This document shows, piece after piece, positions 25,760 to 34,764 of a DNA stretch of 64,000 nt. Within the stretch, counting starts at the first letter, position 1. Each line of letters opens with the position of its first letter. Below the pieces are notes generated by a model, which saw only the letters and a program-made list of their open reading frames with translations, made no database searches and was not told the origin of the DNA. The stretch lies in NCBI RefSeq assembly GCF_003797185.1, contig NZ_RKMH01000003.1:248001-312000 (forward strand). The letters are read 5' to 3'. The DNA comes from Gordonia oryzae. GTDB taxonomy: Bacteria > Actinomycetota > Actinomycetes > Mycobacteriales > Mycobacteriaceae. The translations under genes and the position numbers were made by a program.

Positions 25760-25772
25760 TAAGCTGTCACCC
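25760..25772 (+). promoter_or_regulatory. Leaderless promoter of the SGNH esterase
   Basis: TAAGCT (25760-25765) followed by seven bases and GTG 25773. Confidence 0.5.
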
Positions 25773-26711
25773 GTGACCGGTCCGCGCCCCACCGACCACC
25801 ATCTGCTGCGCGATCTCGGGGCCACCGCGGCCGCGACGACCGCCGCCGCAGGCATCACGTGGGGCGGCTACAACCTTCTGGTGTGGCAGGCGCAGAAAGC
25901 GCGCACCGTCATCCCACACCGCACCGACAACGCTCCCGACGGTGACGGGATCTATCGGCCCGATGGCAGCGGCCCGCATCGGGTCACCCGTGACAATCGT
26001 GACGAGATCGAGCTGCATCTCGCGGTGTTCGGGGATTCCACCGCCGCCGGTCTCGGCGCCGACACCGGCACGCAGACCCCGGGCGCACGGGTGGCCCGCC
26101 GGGTGGCGGTCGAGACCGGGCGCGTGGTGCGCTACAGCAACAAGGCGATCGTCGGCGCGACGTCGAAGGGCCTGGCCGCGCAGATCGATGCCATGCTCAT
26201 CGCCGGTGACCGTCCCGACATCGCGGTGATCCTGGTGGGCGCCAACGACGTCACCGCCCGCAACGGGGTCCGCGCCTCGGCGGGCCGGCTCGGGTCGGCG
26301 GTGCGCAGATTGCGCGCGATCGACGCCCAGGTGGTGGTCGGCACCTGCCCCGATTTCGGTGTGATCACCGCGATTCCCCAACCGCTGCGCTCGGTGCTGC
26401 GGATATGGGGGCTGCGGCTGGCAGCGCGACAGAAGGCAGCGGTCGTCTCGGGGGGCGGGCGGGCGGTCCCGATGGCCGATCTGCTGGCGGAGGACTTCCG
26501 CGACGCCCCGGACCGGATGTTCTCCTTCGACCGTTACCACCCGTCCGCCGACGGATATGGGCTCGCCGCCGACATCCTGCTTCCGGAGGTGCTCGCGGCG
26601 CTCGGCGAGTGGGGTCCCGAGCCGCTGCCCGAGCCGCCCGAGGTGTCGCCGTCGGTGGACAACAGCAAACTCGCCGAAAGGGTCCTGCGGATCGCTCGTA
26701 CGGTGCGCTGA
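25773..26711 (+). CDS. SGNH/GDSL hydrolase family protein
   Basis: A 312-residue protein with an N-terminal hydrophobic anchor or signal (GATAAATTAAAGITWGG). SGNH blocks follow: block I AVFGDSTAAGLG (nucleophile Ser89), block III ILVGANDVTA and block V FDRYHPSADGYGL with the Asp/His dyad. The relative in M. tuberculosis (Rv1075c) occupies the same place between fadA3 and the cbs region and is a cell-envelope esterase. GTG 25773 is set by the promoter spacing. It is divergent from cbs. Confidence 0.88.
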   Translation: MTGPRPTDHHLLRDLGATAAATTAAAGITWGGYNLLVWQAQKARTVIPHRTDNAPDGDGIYRPDGSGPHRVTRDNRDEIELHLAVFGDSTAAGLGADTGTQTPGARVARRVAVETGRVVRYSNKAIVGATSKGLAAQIDAMLIAGDRPDIAVILVGANDVTARNGVRASAGRLGSAVRRLRAIDAQVVVGTCPDFGVITAIPQPLRSVLRIWGLRLAARQKAAVVSGGGRAVPMADLLAEDFRDAPDRMFSFDRYHPSADGYGLAADILLPEVLAALGEWGPEPLPEPPEVSPSVDNSKLAERVLRIARTVR

Positions 26712-26722
26712 GCGTCGCCCCT

Positions 26723-28135
26723 TTATCCCTGTCGGGCCGCGGCGCGACCGTCGGGCAGCAGCAGCGACACCGCGGCGCCGACGGCGGCGAGACCCGCAGC
26801 CCACCAGAACGCGTCGTGGAATCCGGTGCTCGCACCCATCCCCGCGGTCAACACCACCGCGAGCAGGGCCGTGCCGAACGATCCGCCCACCTGTTGGAAG
26901 GTCCGGTTCAGCATGCTGACGTCGTGACGTGCCGAACCCGGCAATCCGACGAAGCCGGCCGACATCAGCGGCGACAGCAGCGTTCCGAGACCGAAGCCGC
27001 GAACGAGGAGGACCACCATCAACCAGATCGTGGTGGTGTGATCACCGGCGAGCGCGAACGGAACCGTCGCCACGGCCACCACCGCGAAGCCGGTGACCGC
27101 AACCCACCGTGCGCCGATCGTGTCGGTGAACCGTCCGGCCACGCTTCGGGTGGCCAGTGCCCCGACACCCTGCGGGATGAGCACGAGCGCGGCCTGCAGG
27201 ACCGAGTCACCCCGGATCTGCTGAAAGTACAAGGGCATCAAGAACATCGCACCAAAGGAGGCAATGCCGAAGAAGCACAATCCAAGCGATGAGACGCTCA
27301 CCGAACGCCGACGCAGTTCACCGACGTTGACCAGGGCGACTCCATTCCGACGCAGCGCATGCCAGGTGAAGGCGGCGGTCAACACCACGCCCGCGGCGAC
27401 CGGAACGATCACGTCCATCTGCCCGATTCCGTTGTGCGCATTGGAGATACCGAGCAGCAATGCCGCCAGACCGGGTGCAAGTAGGAGCAATCCGAGTATG
27501 TCGAGCGGTGCCGCGGAGCTACGGTCGGCGGGGATACGTCTCGCGAGGATCAGTGCGGCGATGCATAAGGGCACGTTGACCAGGAACAGCCAGCGCCAAT
27601 CGAGCCAGTTCAGGATGATCCCGCCGACCACCGGCCCCACGATCGGCCCGAGCGCAGTCGGCAGACTCACCATCGCCACCAGCCGGCCCAGCGCCACCCC
27701 GCCGGAGGCCGCCACCAGTATCGACGTCATCAGCGGCATGATCAGCCCGGCACCGAATCCCTGGATCACCCGAAAGGCGATGAGCGAGTCGATGTTCCAC
27801 GAAGCCGCGCACATCACCGATCCGGCGAAGAACAGCACGAGCCCGGCGGTCCATGCTGCGCGGGAGCCGAATCGGGTTGCTGCCCAACCCGCCAACGGAA
27901 CAGCCACCGCGAGTGCGAGAAGATACCCCGTACTCACCCATTGCACGGTGCTCACCGTCGCGTGCAGATCCCGACTCAAGGCGTCGAGCGCGATGGTCAC
28001 GATCGTGGTGTCCAGGATGGGCGCGATGAGTCCGACGATGACCGCGGTCGCCACCCGCCGGACCTCGCGCGGTACCTCCTGCGTCGGCGCCTGTTCGCCG
28101 TTGGTCGCTTCGCCGTTCCGCACAGTGGTGGACAT
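26723..28135 (-). CDS. MFS drug efflux transporter (DHA2, 14-TM EmrB/QacA type)
   Basis: A 470-residue polytopic protein with about 14 hydrophobic segments. DHA2 signatures: LDTTIVTIALDALSRDLHAT in TM1, WVSTGYLLALAVAVPLAGW in TM2, GFGAGLIMPLMTSILV, and motif C-like LPTALGPIVGPVVGGIILNW in TM5. It probably exports drugs or amphiphiles by proton antiport. It is divergent from a TetR gene, with an 18-bp palindrome between them that would let TetR repress both. No terminator is obvious at its 3' end. Confidence 0.92.
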   Translation of the reverse strand: MSTTVRNGEATNGEQAPTQEVPREVRRVATAVIVGLIAPILDTTIVTIALDALSRDLHATVSTVQWVSTGYLLALAVAVPLAGWAATRFGSRAAWTAGLVLFFAGSVMCAASWNIDSLIAFRVIQGFGAGLIMPLMTSILVAASGGVALGRLVAMVSLPTALGPIVGPVVGGIILNWLDWRWLFLVNVPLCIAALILARRIPADRSSAAPLDILGLLLLAPGLAALLLGISNAHNGIGQMDVIVPVAAGVVLTAAFTWHALRRNGVALVNVGELRRRSVSVSSLGLCFFGIASFGAMFLMPLYFQQIRGDSVLQAALVLIPQGVGALATRSVAGRFTDTIGARWVAVTGFAVVAVATVPFALAGDHTTTIWLMVVLLVRGFGLGTLLSPLMSAGFVGLPGSARHDVSMLNRTFQQVGGSFGTALLAVVLTAGMGASTGFHDAFWWAAGLAAVGAAVSLLLPDGRAAARQG

Positions 28136-28164
28136 GAGCGGGCCTCGTTCCTCACGCAGTTCTA

Positions 28165-28182
28165 AGATACAGATGTGTATCT
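28165..28182. promoter_or_regulatory. TetR operator between the MFS and TetR genes
   Basis: AGATACA-GATG-TGTATCT is a perfect 7+4+7 palindrome. A further half-site TAAGATAC occurs at 28208-28215, where TAAGAT also serves as the -10 of the TetR gene (GTG 28220 six bases later). Occupation would block both divergent promoters. Confidence 0.65.
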
Positions 28183-28219
28183 ATATCCCGACCGTAGACC
28201 GACGCGATAAGATACGCAA

Positions 28220-28822
28220 GTGGCTCTTGAGGAGCGGGCGAAACCGACCCGTCGCCGTGGGGCGGAACTCGAGGCGGCGATCCTCGACGCCGCGTGGGAT
28301 CAGTTGTGTGACCGCGGTTACGGCGGCCTGACGTTCGAGGCGGTGGCCGAGCGAGCGGGCACGAGCCGACCCGTGCTCTATCGCCGATGGACAGACCGCG
28401 CCGACCTGGTGCGTGCGGTGATCCGACGCCGCGGCGAGCTGGCTACCCCCGCCCTCGCCGATACCGGGACGCTGCGCGGGGATCTGCTCGCAGCGCTGCG
28501 CGACGCCAACCACAACCGGTCGAACTTCCTCGTCATGCTCAGCGCCGCGCTCGGCGAATTCTATGCCGAGACCGGGGACACGCCACGCGACTTGCGCGCG
28601 GTGCTGATCGGCGAACGATACTCGGCTGTCGAGGCAATCCTCGACCGAGCTGTCGCCCGTGGCGAGGTCGACCCGACCCGGCTCACCTCGCGAGTGGTTG
28701 CCGTGCCGTTCGACCTCTACCGGCACGAGGTGATGATGACGCTGGCACCGGTGGCCGACCAGACGCTCGAGGAGATCGTCGACGAGGTCTTCCTACCGTT
28801 GGTCACGCCAGACCCCGGATAG
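28220..28822 (+). CDS. TetR/AcrR family transcriptional regulator
   Basis: A 200-residue protein. The N-terminal HTH (about 12-60) reads ELEAAILDAAWDQLCDRGYG, then LTFEAVAERAGTSRPVLYRRW. The C-terminal ligand-binding domain includes NFLVMLSAALGEFYAE and a VPFDLYRHEVMMT helix. It is divergent from the MFS exporter, so it is its probable local repressor. The leaderless start at GTG 28220 is supported by TAAGAT six bases upstream. Confidence 0.9.
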   Translation: MALEERAKPTRRRGAELEAAILDAAWDQLCDRGYGGLTFEAVAERAGTSRPVLYRRWTDRADLVRAVIRRRGELATPALADTGTLRGDLLAALRDANHNRSNFLVMLSAALGEFYAETGDTPRDLRAVLIGERYSAVEAILDRAVARGEVDPTRLTSRVVAVPFDLYRHEVMMTLAPVADQTLEEIVDEVFLPLVTPDPG

Positions 28823-28867
28823 CCGCCCCACCCGATGGCACCCGATCGGCCGCATCGCGCGGTCCAG

Positions 28868-28880
28868 TAATCTGGGCCAC
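28868..28880 (+). promoter_or_regulatory. Leaderless promoter of the thiolase gene
   Basis: TAATCT (28868-28873), seven bases, then ATG 28881. Confidence 0.55.
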
Positions 28881-30104
28881 ATGCCTGAAGCCGTGATTGT
28901 TGCCCATGCCCGCTCCCCGATCGGCCGCGCCGGGAAGGGGTCCCTGAAGGACATCCGTCCCGACGAGCTCTCTCGCCAGATGATCGCCGCCGCTCTGGCG
29001 AAGGTTCCCGAACTCGACCCGGCCGACATCGAGGACATCCACTGGGGCATCGGCCAGCCCGCCGGACAGGGCGGCTACAACATCGGCCGCCTGCTCGCCG
29101 TCGAACTCGGCTACGACCACATCCCCGGTGTCACGGTGAACCGCTACTGCTCGTCGTCGTTGCAGACCACCCGGATGGCGTTGCACGCCATCCGCTCCGG
29201 CGAAGGCGACGTCTTCATCTCCGGCGGCGTCGAAAGCGTCTCGAGCTTCGGGATCTCCGGTGGTGCCGACGGCGCCCCGGACTCCAAGAACCCCATCTTC
29301 GACGACGCGATCGCCCGCACCGAGAAGTCCGCTCAGAGCGGGGCCTCGGCGTGGCACGATCCGCGCGAGGACGGCATCCTGCCCGACGTCTACATCGCGA
29401 TGGGCCAAACCGCCGAGAACGTCGCGAGCTACACCGGAATCTCCCGAGAAGACCAGGATCGTTGGGGAGTGCGCAGCCATAACCTCGCAGAAGAGGCCAT
29501 CAAGGCCGGCTTCTTCGAGCGCGAGATCGATCCTGTCACCCTGCCCGACGGCACCGTGGTCAGCACCGACGACGGCCCGCGCGCCGGTACCACCTATGAG
29601 AAGGTCAGCCAGCTCAAGCCGGTGTTCCGCCCCGACGGCACCATCACCGCGGGCAACGCCTGCCCGCTCAACGACGGCGCGGCCGCCCTGGTGATCATGA
29701 GCGACACCAAGGCCAAGGCACTCGGCCTGACCCCTTTGGCACGGGTGGTCGCCACCGCTGCGACCGGTCTGTCGCCGGAGATCATGGGACTCGGCCCGAT
29801 CGAGGCGATCCGCAAGGTGTTGAAGGTGTCGGGGATGTCGCTGTCCGACATCGACCTGGTCGAGATCAACGAGGCCTTCGCGGTACAGGTGCTCGGCTCG
29901 GCCGACGCCCTCGGCATCGACCACGACAAGCTCAACGTGTCCGGCGGCGCAATCGCCCTCGGCCACCCCTTCGGTATGACCGGTGCCCGCATCACCACCA
30001 CTCTGCTGAACAACCTGCAGACCCACGACAAGACCTTCGGCATCGAGTCGATGTGCGTCGGTGGCGGTCAGGGCATGGCGATGGTGCTCGAGCGCCTGAG
30101 CTGA
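28881..30104 (+). CDS. Acetyl-CoA C-acyltransferase (thiolase, FadA3-like)
   Basis: A 407-residue thiolase. The acylated nucleophile is Cys90 in TVNRYCSSSLQTTRMA. The other catalytic residues lie in GGAIALGHPFGMTGAR (His) and ESMCVGGGQGMAM (Cys). NEAFAVQVLG is the NEAF loop. It performs the thiolytic last step of beta-oxidation or the reverse condensation. The position beside the Rv1075c-like esterase corresponds to fadA3 of M. tuberculosis (Rv1074c). No other beta-oxidation genes are adjacent. A strong bidirectional terminator follows. Confidence 0.93.
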   Translation: MPEAVIVAHARSPIGRAGKGSLKDIRPDELSRQMIAAALAKVPELDPADIEDIHWGIGQPAGQGGYNIGRLLAVELGYDHIPGVTVNRYCSSSLQTTRMALHAIRSGEGDVFISGGVESVSSFGISGGADGAPDSKNPIFDDAIARTEKSAQSGASAWHDPREDGILPDVYIAMGQTAENVASYTGISREDQDRWGVRSHNLAEEAIKAGFFEREIDPVTLPDGTVVSTDDGPRAGTTYEKVSQLKPVFRPDGTITAGNACPLNDGAAALVIMSDTKAKALGLTPLARVVATAATGLSPEIMGLGPIEAIRKVLKVSGMSLSDIDLVEINEAFAVQVLGSADALGIDHDKLNVSGGAIALGHPFGMTGARITTTLLNNLQTHDKTFGIESMCVGGGQGMAMVLERLS

Positions 30105-30121
30105 GCTGATCAGAACAAAGA

Positions 30122-30161
30122 AACCCCGCTCCTTCGCCGAAGGAGCGGGGTTCTTCTTTGA
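30122..30161. terminator. Bidirectional Rho-independent terminator
   Basis: AACCCCGCTCCTT pairs with AAGGAGCGGGGTT around CGCCG. It is followed by TCTTCTTT on the plus strand and TCTTTGTT on the minus strand. It serves both the thiolase and the convergent Bax-inhibitor-like gene. Confidence 0.88.
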
Positions 30162-30171
30162 TGCCGAAGAA

Positions 30172-31029
30172 CTAGTCCGACTGGAAGTAGCTCAGCAGTC
30201 GCAGGATCTCGACGTAGAGCCAGACCAGGGTGACCGTCAGGCCCAGGGCCACACCCCAGGCAGCGCGGTCGGGGGCGCCGGCGCGGATAAGGCGGTCGGC
30301 GGCATCGAAGTCGACGAGGAAGCTGAACGCGGCCAGCGCGATGCAGATCAGCGAGAAGATGATCGCGATCGGACCACCGTCACGCAGAATCCCGGCACCG
30401 CCGGTGAACAAGCTCATGATCAAGTTGCCGACCATCAGCACGATGACGCCGATGAGCCCGGCGAACAGCATCCGGGTGAACCGGGGGGTCACGCGGATCG
30501 CTCCGACCTTGTAGACCAGCAACATGCCGAAGAACACACCGAAGGTGCCCAGCACGGCCTGCCCGATCAGTGCACCGGCACTGGTCTCGCTGACCATCCA
30601 GTTGGCGAAGACGTAGGAGATCGATCCTACGAACAAGCCCTCGAACACCGCATACCCCAGCACGATCGCCGGATTGTCCTGCTTGCGACCGAACGAGGCG
30701 ATCAGTACCAGGACGAGCCCGCCGATGGCACCGATGCCGAAGAGTGGCATCGCAAGCGCTTTGTTCGCCGAGACCAGGAAATAGGCCGCGATCGCCGAGA
30801 TGGTAAGTACGCCCAGGGTGATGGCGGTCTTGGTGACGACGTCATCGATGGTGAGCTGCCGGGTCGTGGTGGTGGGCTGCTGGGTGTACGGCGGCACCTG
30901 CTGGCCGTACTGGTTGTACATGGCTGCCTGACCGGCACCGGCCGCACCGGTGCCGAAGCCCGCATAGCCGCCGGCGGTCTGATTGTCGCGGACCACGCCG
31001 CGCATCACCGGATTGCTGCTATCTCGCAC
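30172..31029 (-). CDS. Bax inhibitor-1/YccA family membrane protein
   Basis: A 285-residue protein. A Gly/Ala/Gln-rich cytoplasmic N-terminus (about 75 residues, with YNQYGQQVPPYTQQP) precedes seven hydrophobic segments. Family marks are YAVFEGLFVGSISYVFANW, GTFGVFFGMLLVYKVGAIRV and DFDAADRLIRAGAP near the C-terminus (conserved acidic residues of the channel). Homologues are pH-gated calcium-leak channels or modulators of membrane proteolysis. GTG 31029 is chosen for the GGGAG site upstream rather than the ATG 15 codons earlier. Confidence 0.9.
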   Translation of the reverse strand: MRDSSNPVMRGVVRDNQTAGGYAGFGTGAAGAGQAAMYNQYGQQVPPYTQQPTTTTRQLTIDDVVTKTAITLGVLTISAIAAYFLVSANKALAMPLFGIGAIGGLVLVLIASFGRKQDNPAIVLGYAVFEGLFVGSISYVFANWMVSETSAGALIGQAVLGTFGVFFGMLLVYKVGAIRVTPRFTRMLFAGLIGVIVLMVGNLIMSLFTGGAGILRDGGPIAIIFSLICIALAAFSFLVDFDAADRLIRAGAPDRAAWGVALGLTVTLVWLYVEILRLLSYFQSD

Positions 31030-31151
31030 CTGGCGCTCCCTATCTGAACGTGAGTCGGTATCTCGTCTGAACAACGGGCGATCACCCGTCAGAGTTCCGA
31101 CTTTACCTTCTCTTGACCATTCGCGTCAGAACCCTGGGTCCGACAAATCGG

Positions 31152-31832
31152 TCAGCGGGCACTCAACTCGGCCATCAGACTGCGGACCTCACCGGGCTCT
31201 CGGGCTGCGGTCACACCCATCACGGCGCGGCCCAGACACATCGACCGCAGCATCGTCTCACTACGCTCAAGGTCGTCGCCCCAGTTCAGGCCTGGTTTGG
31301 AGATCATCAGCGAGGCTATGCCGTGAGCGGCCGACCACCATTCGAGCACGATGTCGGCAACCTCCTCGGCCTCGAACATCCCCGCCTCGGCGAGTTCGCT
31401 CACGGTGCGGGAGAACCGTACGACCGCCGACGTGGCGAGCACCTCGTCGACCCGTGTCGGGGTGTCGGCGGTGACGCGGGAGAACGCCTGCCGGTACAGC
31501 ACCGGGGTCGACAGCGCGAACCGGATATAGGCCATCCCGAGGCTCAACGCCCGCTCCAGCGGGTCGGCCACACCGTGCTCGGCGTCGGCCAGTTTCTCGT
31601 CGAGTTTCTCGAAGTAGTGGGCGCACACGGCGTCGAGAAGTGCGTCCTTGTCGGCGAAGTGCAAATAGATAGACGGCGGCGTCACCCCGACGCGGGTGGC
31701 GACCGCACGGATCGACACCGCCGACGCATCTGCCTCGTCGAGGAGTAGGTCGGTGGCGGCGTCGATGATCTCGTCGGCGAGCAGTTCACCCGATCCGCGG
31801 GGGGATCTGGTCCGCCGCCTCTGGATGGTCAC
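31152..31832 (-). CDS. TetR family transcriptional regulator downstream of mmpL
   Basis: A 226-residue protein. The HTH (about 15-65) reads ELLADEIIDAATDLLLDEAD, then RAVATRVGVTPPSIYLHFADK. A TetR_C_13/WHG-like C-terminal domain follows (LSLGMAYIRFALSTPVLYRQ, VLEWWSAAHGIASLM). GTG 31832 overlaps the last 47 bp of the MMPL gene, so regulator and transporter are co-transcribed in the order transporter then regulator, which suggests negative autoregulation of the operon. Confidence 0.88.
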   Translation of the reverse strand: MTIQRRRTRSPRGSGELLADEIIDAATDLLLDEADASAVSIRAVATRVGVTPPSIYLHFADKDALLDAVCAHYFEKLDEKLADAEHGVADPLERALSLGMAYIRFALSTPVLYRQAFSRVTADTPTRVDEVLATSAVVRFSRTVSELAEAGMFEAEEVADIVLEWWSAAHGIASLMISKPGLNWGDDLERSETMLRSMCLGRAVMGVTAAREPGEVRSLMAELSAR

Positions 31833-34140
31833 GTGTCTCCTGACGGTCTTGTGCGGGCTGGTGGTCGGTGGGGTCCTGTGCCGTTGTGCGTTCGTCGGCG
31901 ATCCGAGGATCGGGCGGTCCCGCCTCGGTGAGTCCGATGCGATCGTGCAGCGCCCGCAGCGGACGCGGTGCCCACCAGTTGGCGCGGCCGGCGATCCGCA
32001 TGAACGCCGGTACCAGCAACATGCGAATGACGGTGGCATCCATCAGCACCGCCAGAGTCAGGCCTACGCCGAACATACGCATGAACGACACCTCCGACGC
32101 AGCGATTCCCGCGAACACGATGCTCATCAATAGGGCGGCGGCGGTGACGACGCGACCGGTACGCGCCAGGCCGACGGCCACGGCGTGATCATTGGCCGCC
32201 CGCGTGCGGTCCGAGGCCAGCCACTCCTCACGAATTCGACCGAGCAGGAACACCTCGTAGTCCATCGACAGCCCGAAGGCGATACAGAACATCAGCACCG
32301 GCATGGTGGCCACCAGGAACCCCGTTGCGGTGGTTCCCAGTCCGCCCAGGTGGCCCTCCTGAAAGAACCACACCATCGCCCCGAACGTCGCCGACAGCGA
32401 CAACACGTTGAGGACCAGCGCCTTGAGCGGCAGGACGACACTGCCGGTGAACAGGAACAGCAGAACGAACGTGGCAAGGGCGATCACACCGAGCACCCAC
32501 GGCAGGTGCGCGTAGATGGAGTCGACGGTGTCGGTGTTTCTGGCTTGTAGACCGGCGAACTGCGACGTCATACCCTCCGGGACGGGCGCTGCACGCAGGG
32601 CTGCGAGTTCGTCGGCGCCGGCGTCGGTCAGGGGCCGTGCGCTGCCGCTGACCGACAGCAGCGCGGTGGTGCCGTCGGCGGCCCGCTGGAGGTCACCGGG
32701 CTGCGGTGGTGCCACTTGCCTGCCGTCGACGAAGGTGCCCGCAGCGCCCGACACCGAACTGATCCCGTCGACACGCGAGAGCGTTTGGGCGTACTCCATG
32801 CGCGTCCGGTCGGTACCACCGTCGATGACGACGGTCAGCGCGCCCGAGAGGTTCTCGGCGAAATCGGTGCGCATCTCCTCCGACACCTGGTGCACGGTGG
32901 CCGTCTTCGGCAGGACCCGGTCGTCGGGGAAGCCGAAGGTGATCGATGCGAACGGGGCTCCCAGGACCAACAGCACCAAGATCACGCCGGCACCCACCGG
33001 AACAGCGTGCCGCAGAACAGCACTGACGAATCGATACCACCGGCCCTGCTCGATCGGCACCGGTGCGGGCTCGCCCCGCCCAAGGAGCCGGCGCAGTGGT
33101 CGGCGGGCGTCGAGTGCGTCGATACGCGGACCGAGCAGCATGAGCAAAGCCGGGGTCAGCAGCAGTGCGGCGAGTACGGCGACGACGACCACTCCGAGTC
33201 CCGCGTAGGCGAACGACCGTAGGAAGTACATCGGGAAGATCGCCAAGGCGCACAACGACAGTGCGACGGTGACGCCGGAGAAGGTAACCGTCCGGCCTGC
33301 GGTGTGCATCATCATCGCGATCGCCGACCGCGTATCCCGGCCAGCGGCGAGTTCTTCGCGATATCGGGTCACCAGCAGCAGGGTGTAGTCGATCGCCAGC
33401 GCCAAACCCATTGCGGTGGTGAGATTCAGCGCGAAGATCGACACGTCGGTCATCGACCCGATGACACGCAGCATCGCGAAGGTCGCAACGATCGCGACGA
33501 CGCCGACGAGGATCGGCAGCAGCGCCGCCACCACTCCCCCGAACACGACGATGAGCACGAGGAAGCTGATGGGGATCGCGATGGCCTCGGCGACGGCAAG
33601 GTCGCGGGTGGTCTGTGCGTTGACGTCGTGGAACACCATCGCCTGCCCACCGGCCCGGATGGTGATGCCCTCACGCGTGCCGTTGTAGCGCTGGGCGAGT
33701 TCCCCGGCGTAGCGCGGTGCATCGATCTCACCGCCGGTGAGAGTCGTGACGATCAGCGCCGACGACCTGTCCTTGCTCAGCAGCGCCGGAGCGAGGTCGG
33801 GATTGGTCCAAACCGACAGGATCGGTTGCTGCACGTGGCCGCTCGAGCCCAGTTCCGAGATGATCAGTTGACCCGTCGTCTTGGCGGTCGGGTCGGTCGC
33901 CATGTCGACTCCCGGCGCGCCGTCGAGCTTGAGAACGAACTGCGGGCCACCCCGATCGAAGGTCTTGTCGATGACCGAGGCCGCCTTCGCCGACTCGGAG
34001 TTCGGGTCCTCATAGCCGCCGGCGAGCAGATGATCCGCTGCGGACGCGCCGTACAGTCCGCAGCAGACGAGCAGCACGAAGGCCACAGCAAGAACGGTTT
34101 TGGGAAGACCGGTCACGAATCGAGTCAAACGGTCCAGCAT
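31786..34140 (-). CDS. MMPL family RND-type transporter
   Basis: A 784-residue protein with 11-12 transmembrane segments and two extracytoplasmic porter domains. Signatures include GLALAIDYTLLLVTRYREEL in the first half and GLSMDYEVFLLGRIREEW in the second; the Asp-Tyr pairs are the proton-relay residues of MMPL proteins. Such pumps export lipids or drugs in mycolic-acid bacteria. ATG 34140 has a GGAG site at the right distance; the GTG two codons earlier does not. It heads a two-gene operon with the TetR gene. An AT-rich element (GATAACTTAACGG) about 35 bases upstream is probably the promoter. Confidence 0.92.
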   Translation of the reverse strand: MLDRLTRFVTGLPKTVLAVAFVLLVCCGLYGASAADHLLAGGYEDPNSESAKAASVIDKTFDRGGPQFVLKLDGAPGVDMATDPTAKTTGQLIISELGSSGHVQQPILSVWTNPDLAPALLSKDRSSALIVTTLTGGEIDAPRYAGELAQRYNGTREGITIRAGGQAMVFHDVNAQTTRDLAVAEAIAIPISFLVLIVVFGGVVAALLPILVGVVAIVATFAMLRVIGSMTDVSIFALNLTTAMGLALAIDYTLLLVTRYREELAAGRDTRSAIAMMMHTAGRTVTFSGVTVALSLCALAIFPMYFLRSFAYAGLGVVVVAVLAALLLTPALLMLLGPRIDALDARRPLRRLLGRGEPAPVPIEQGRWYRFVSAVLRHAVPVGAGVILVLLVLGAPFASITFGFPDDRVLPKTATVHQVSEEMRTDFAENLSGALTVVIDGGTDRTRMEYAQTLSRVDGISSVSGAAGTFVDGRQVAPPQPGDLQRAADGTTALLSVSGSARPLTDAGADELAALRAAPVPEGMTSQFAGLQARNTDTVDSIYAHLPWVLGVIALATFVLLFLFTGSVVLPLKALVLNVLSLSATFGAMVWFFQEGHLGGLGTTATGFLVATMPVLMFCIAFGLSMDYEVFLLGRIREEWLASDRTRAANDHAVAVGLARTGRVVTAAALLMSIVFAGIAASEVSFMRMFGVGLTLAVLMDATVIRMLLVPAFMRIAGRANWWAPRPLRALHDRIGLTEAGPPDPRIADERTTAQDPTDHQPAQDRQETRDHPEAADQIPPRIG

Positions 34141-34304
34141 GGCCACTCCAGCCGCGGAAGGTGAGTTACCCCCGTTAAGTTATCGGCAGAAAGTCACCGG
34201 GTCAAGGCCGCATCCATCGTCTGACGACGATCCTTCGTCACTTCCGCCGCAGAGATGCGATCCGCCGCCGACGATCCGAGGCGTCCGTGTCATGCTATTG
34301 GCGC

Positions 34305-34381
34305 GCCCCTATAGCCCAATTGGCAGAGGCAGCGGACTTAAAATCCGCGTGTTCCGGGTTCGAGTCCCGGTGGGGGCACCA
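34305..34381 (+). tRNA. tRNA with anticodon UAA (nominally tRNA-Leu), CCA encoded
   Basis: A 77-nt cloverleaf: acceptor GCCCCTA/TGGGGGC, D-arm GCC/GGC, anticodon stem GCGGA/TCCGC with loop CTTAAAA (anticodon TAA at 34-36), variable loop GTGTT (only five bases), T-arm CCGGG-TTCGAGT-CCCGG, discriminator A, and genomic CCA. The anticodon reads UUA (Leu), but bacterial leucine tRNAs normally have a long class II variable arm, which is absent. The discriminator A73 is compatible with leucine. Confidence 0.9.
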
Positions 34382-34402
34382 CGGGGCGGGCACCACGGGG
34401 CG
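34375..34402 (+). repeat. Tandem duplication of the tRNA 3' end
   Basis: GGCACCACGGGGCG occurs twice in tandem (34375-34388 and 34389-34402), the first copy covering the last seven bases of the tRNA. A duplicated tRNA 3' end is what integration or excision of a small element leaves, but no integrase is present. Confidence 0.55.
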
Positions 34403-34764
34403 AGCCTGCTCCCCCGACGGTGAGCCCGAGCAAGGACGTCGCGAATGACACCGCCCACCCATGACGCAGTCGACCCGATATCCGAGCTTCCGCCGCCATC
34501 AAGACGGCAGCCATAATGCACTTCAGCAATTTCCGCGAAAGCCACACCCGTCGGGAAGAGGAATATCGGCCACCATGAGCATCAATGCGCCTGACCGCCA
34601 CTACCCAGGGAATACATGGCGAATTCCGCAGCAAGTTTTCGCCCAGTGATCATTCGATCGACAACATCGACTGACCGATCCACTGCGATATGGCAGCGGA
34701 CTTCGCCCGGGAGGTTTCTGCTGCACCTATGGCGTCAGCGACTTGAACGGTATCCAGTGTCAAC
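34403..34764. other. Degraded lower-GC intergenic region after the tRNA
   Basis: This stretch is visibly poorer in GC than its surroundings and contains no recognisable gene. One plus-strand frame beginning ATGGCAGCGGAC (34690) reads MAADFAREVSAAPMASAT before a stop, in phase with the small ORF that follows. Confidence 0.4.

Noticed and set aside
23327-25762. 811-codon plus-strand open frame opposite metB and cbs
   Set aside because: Antisense shadow of two strongly supported PLP enzymes.
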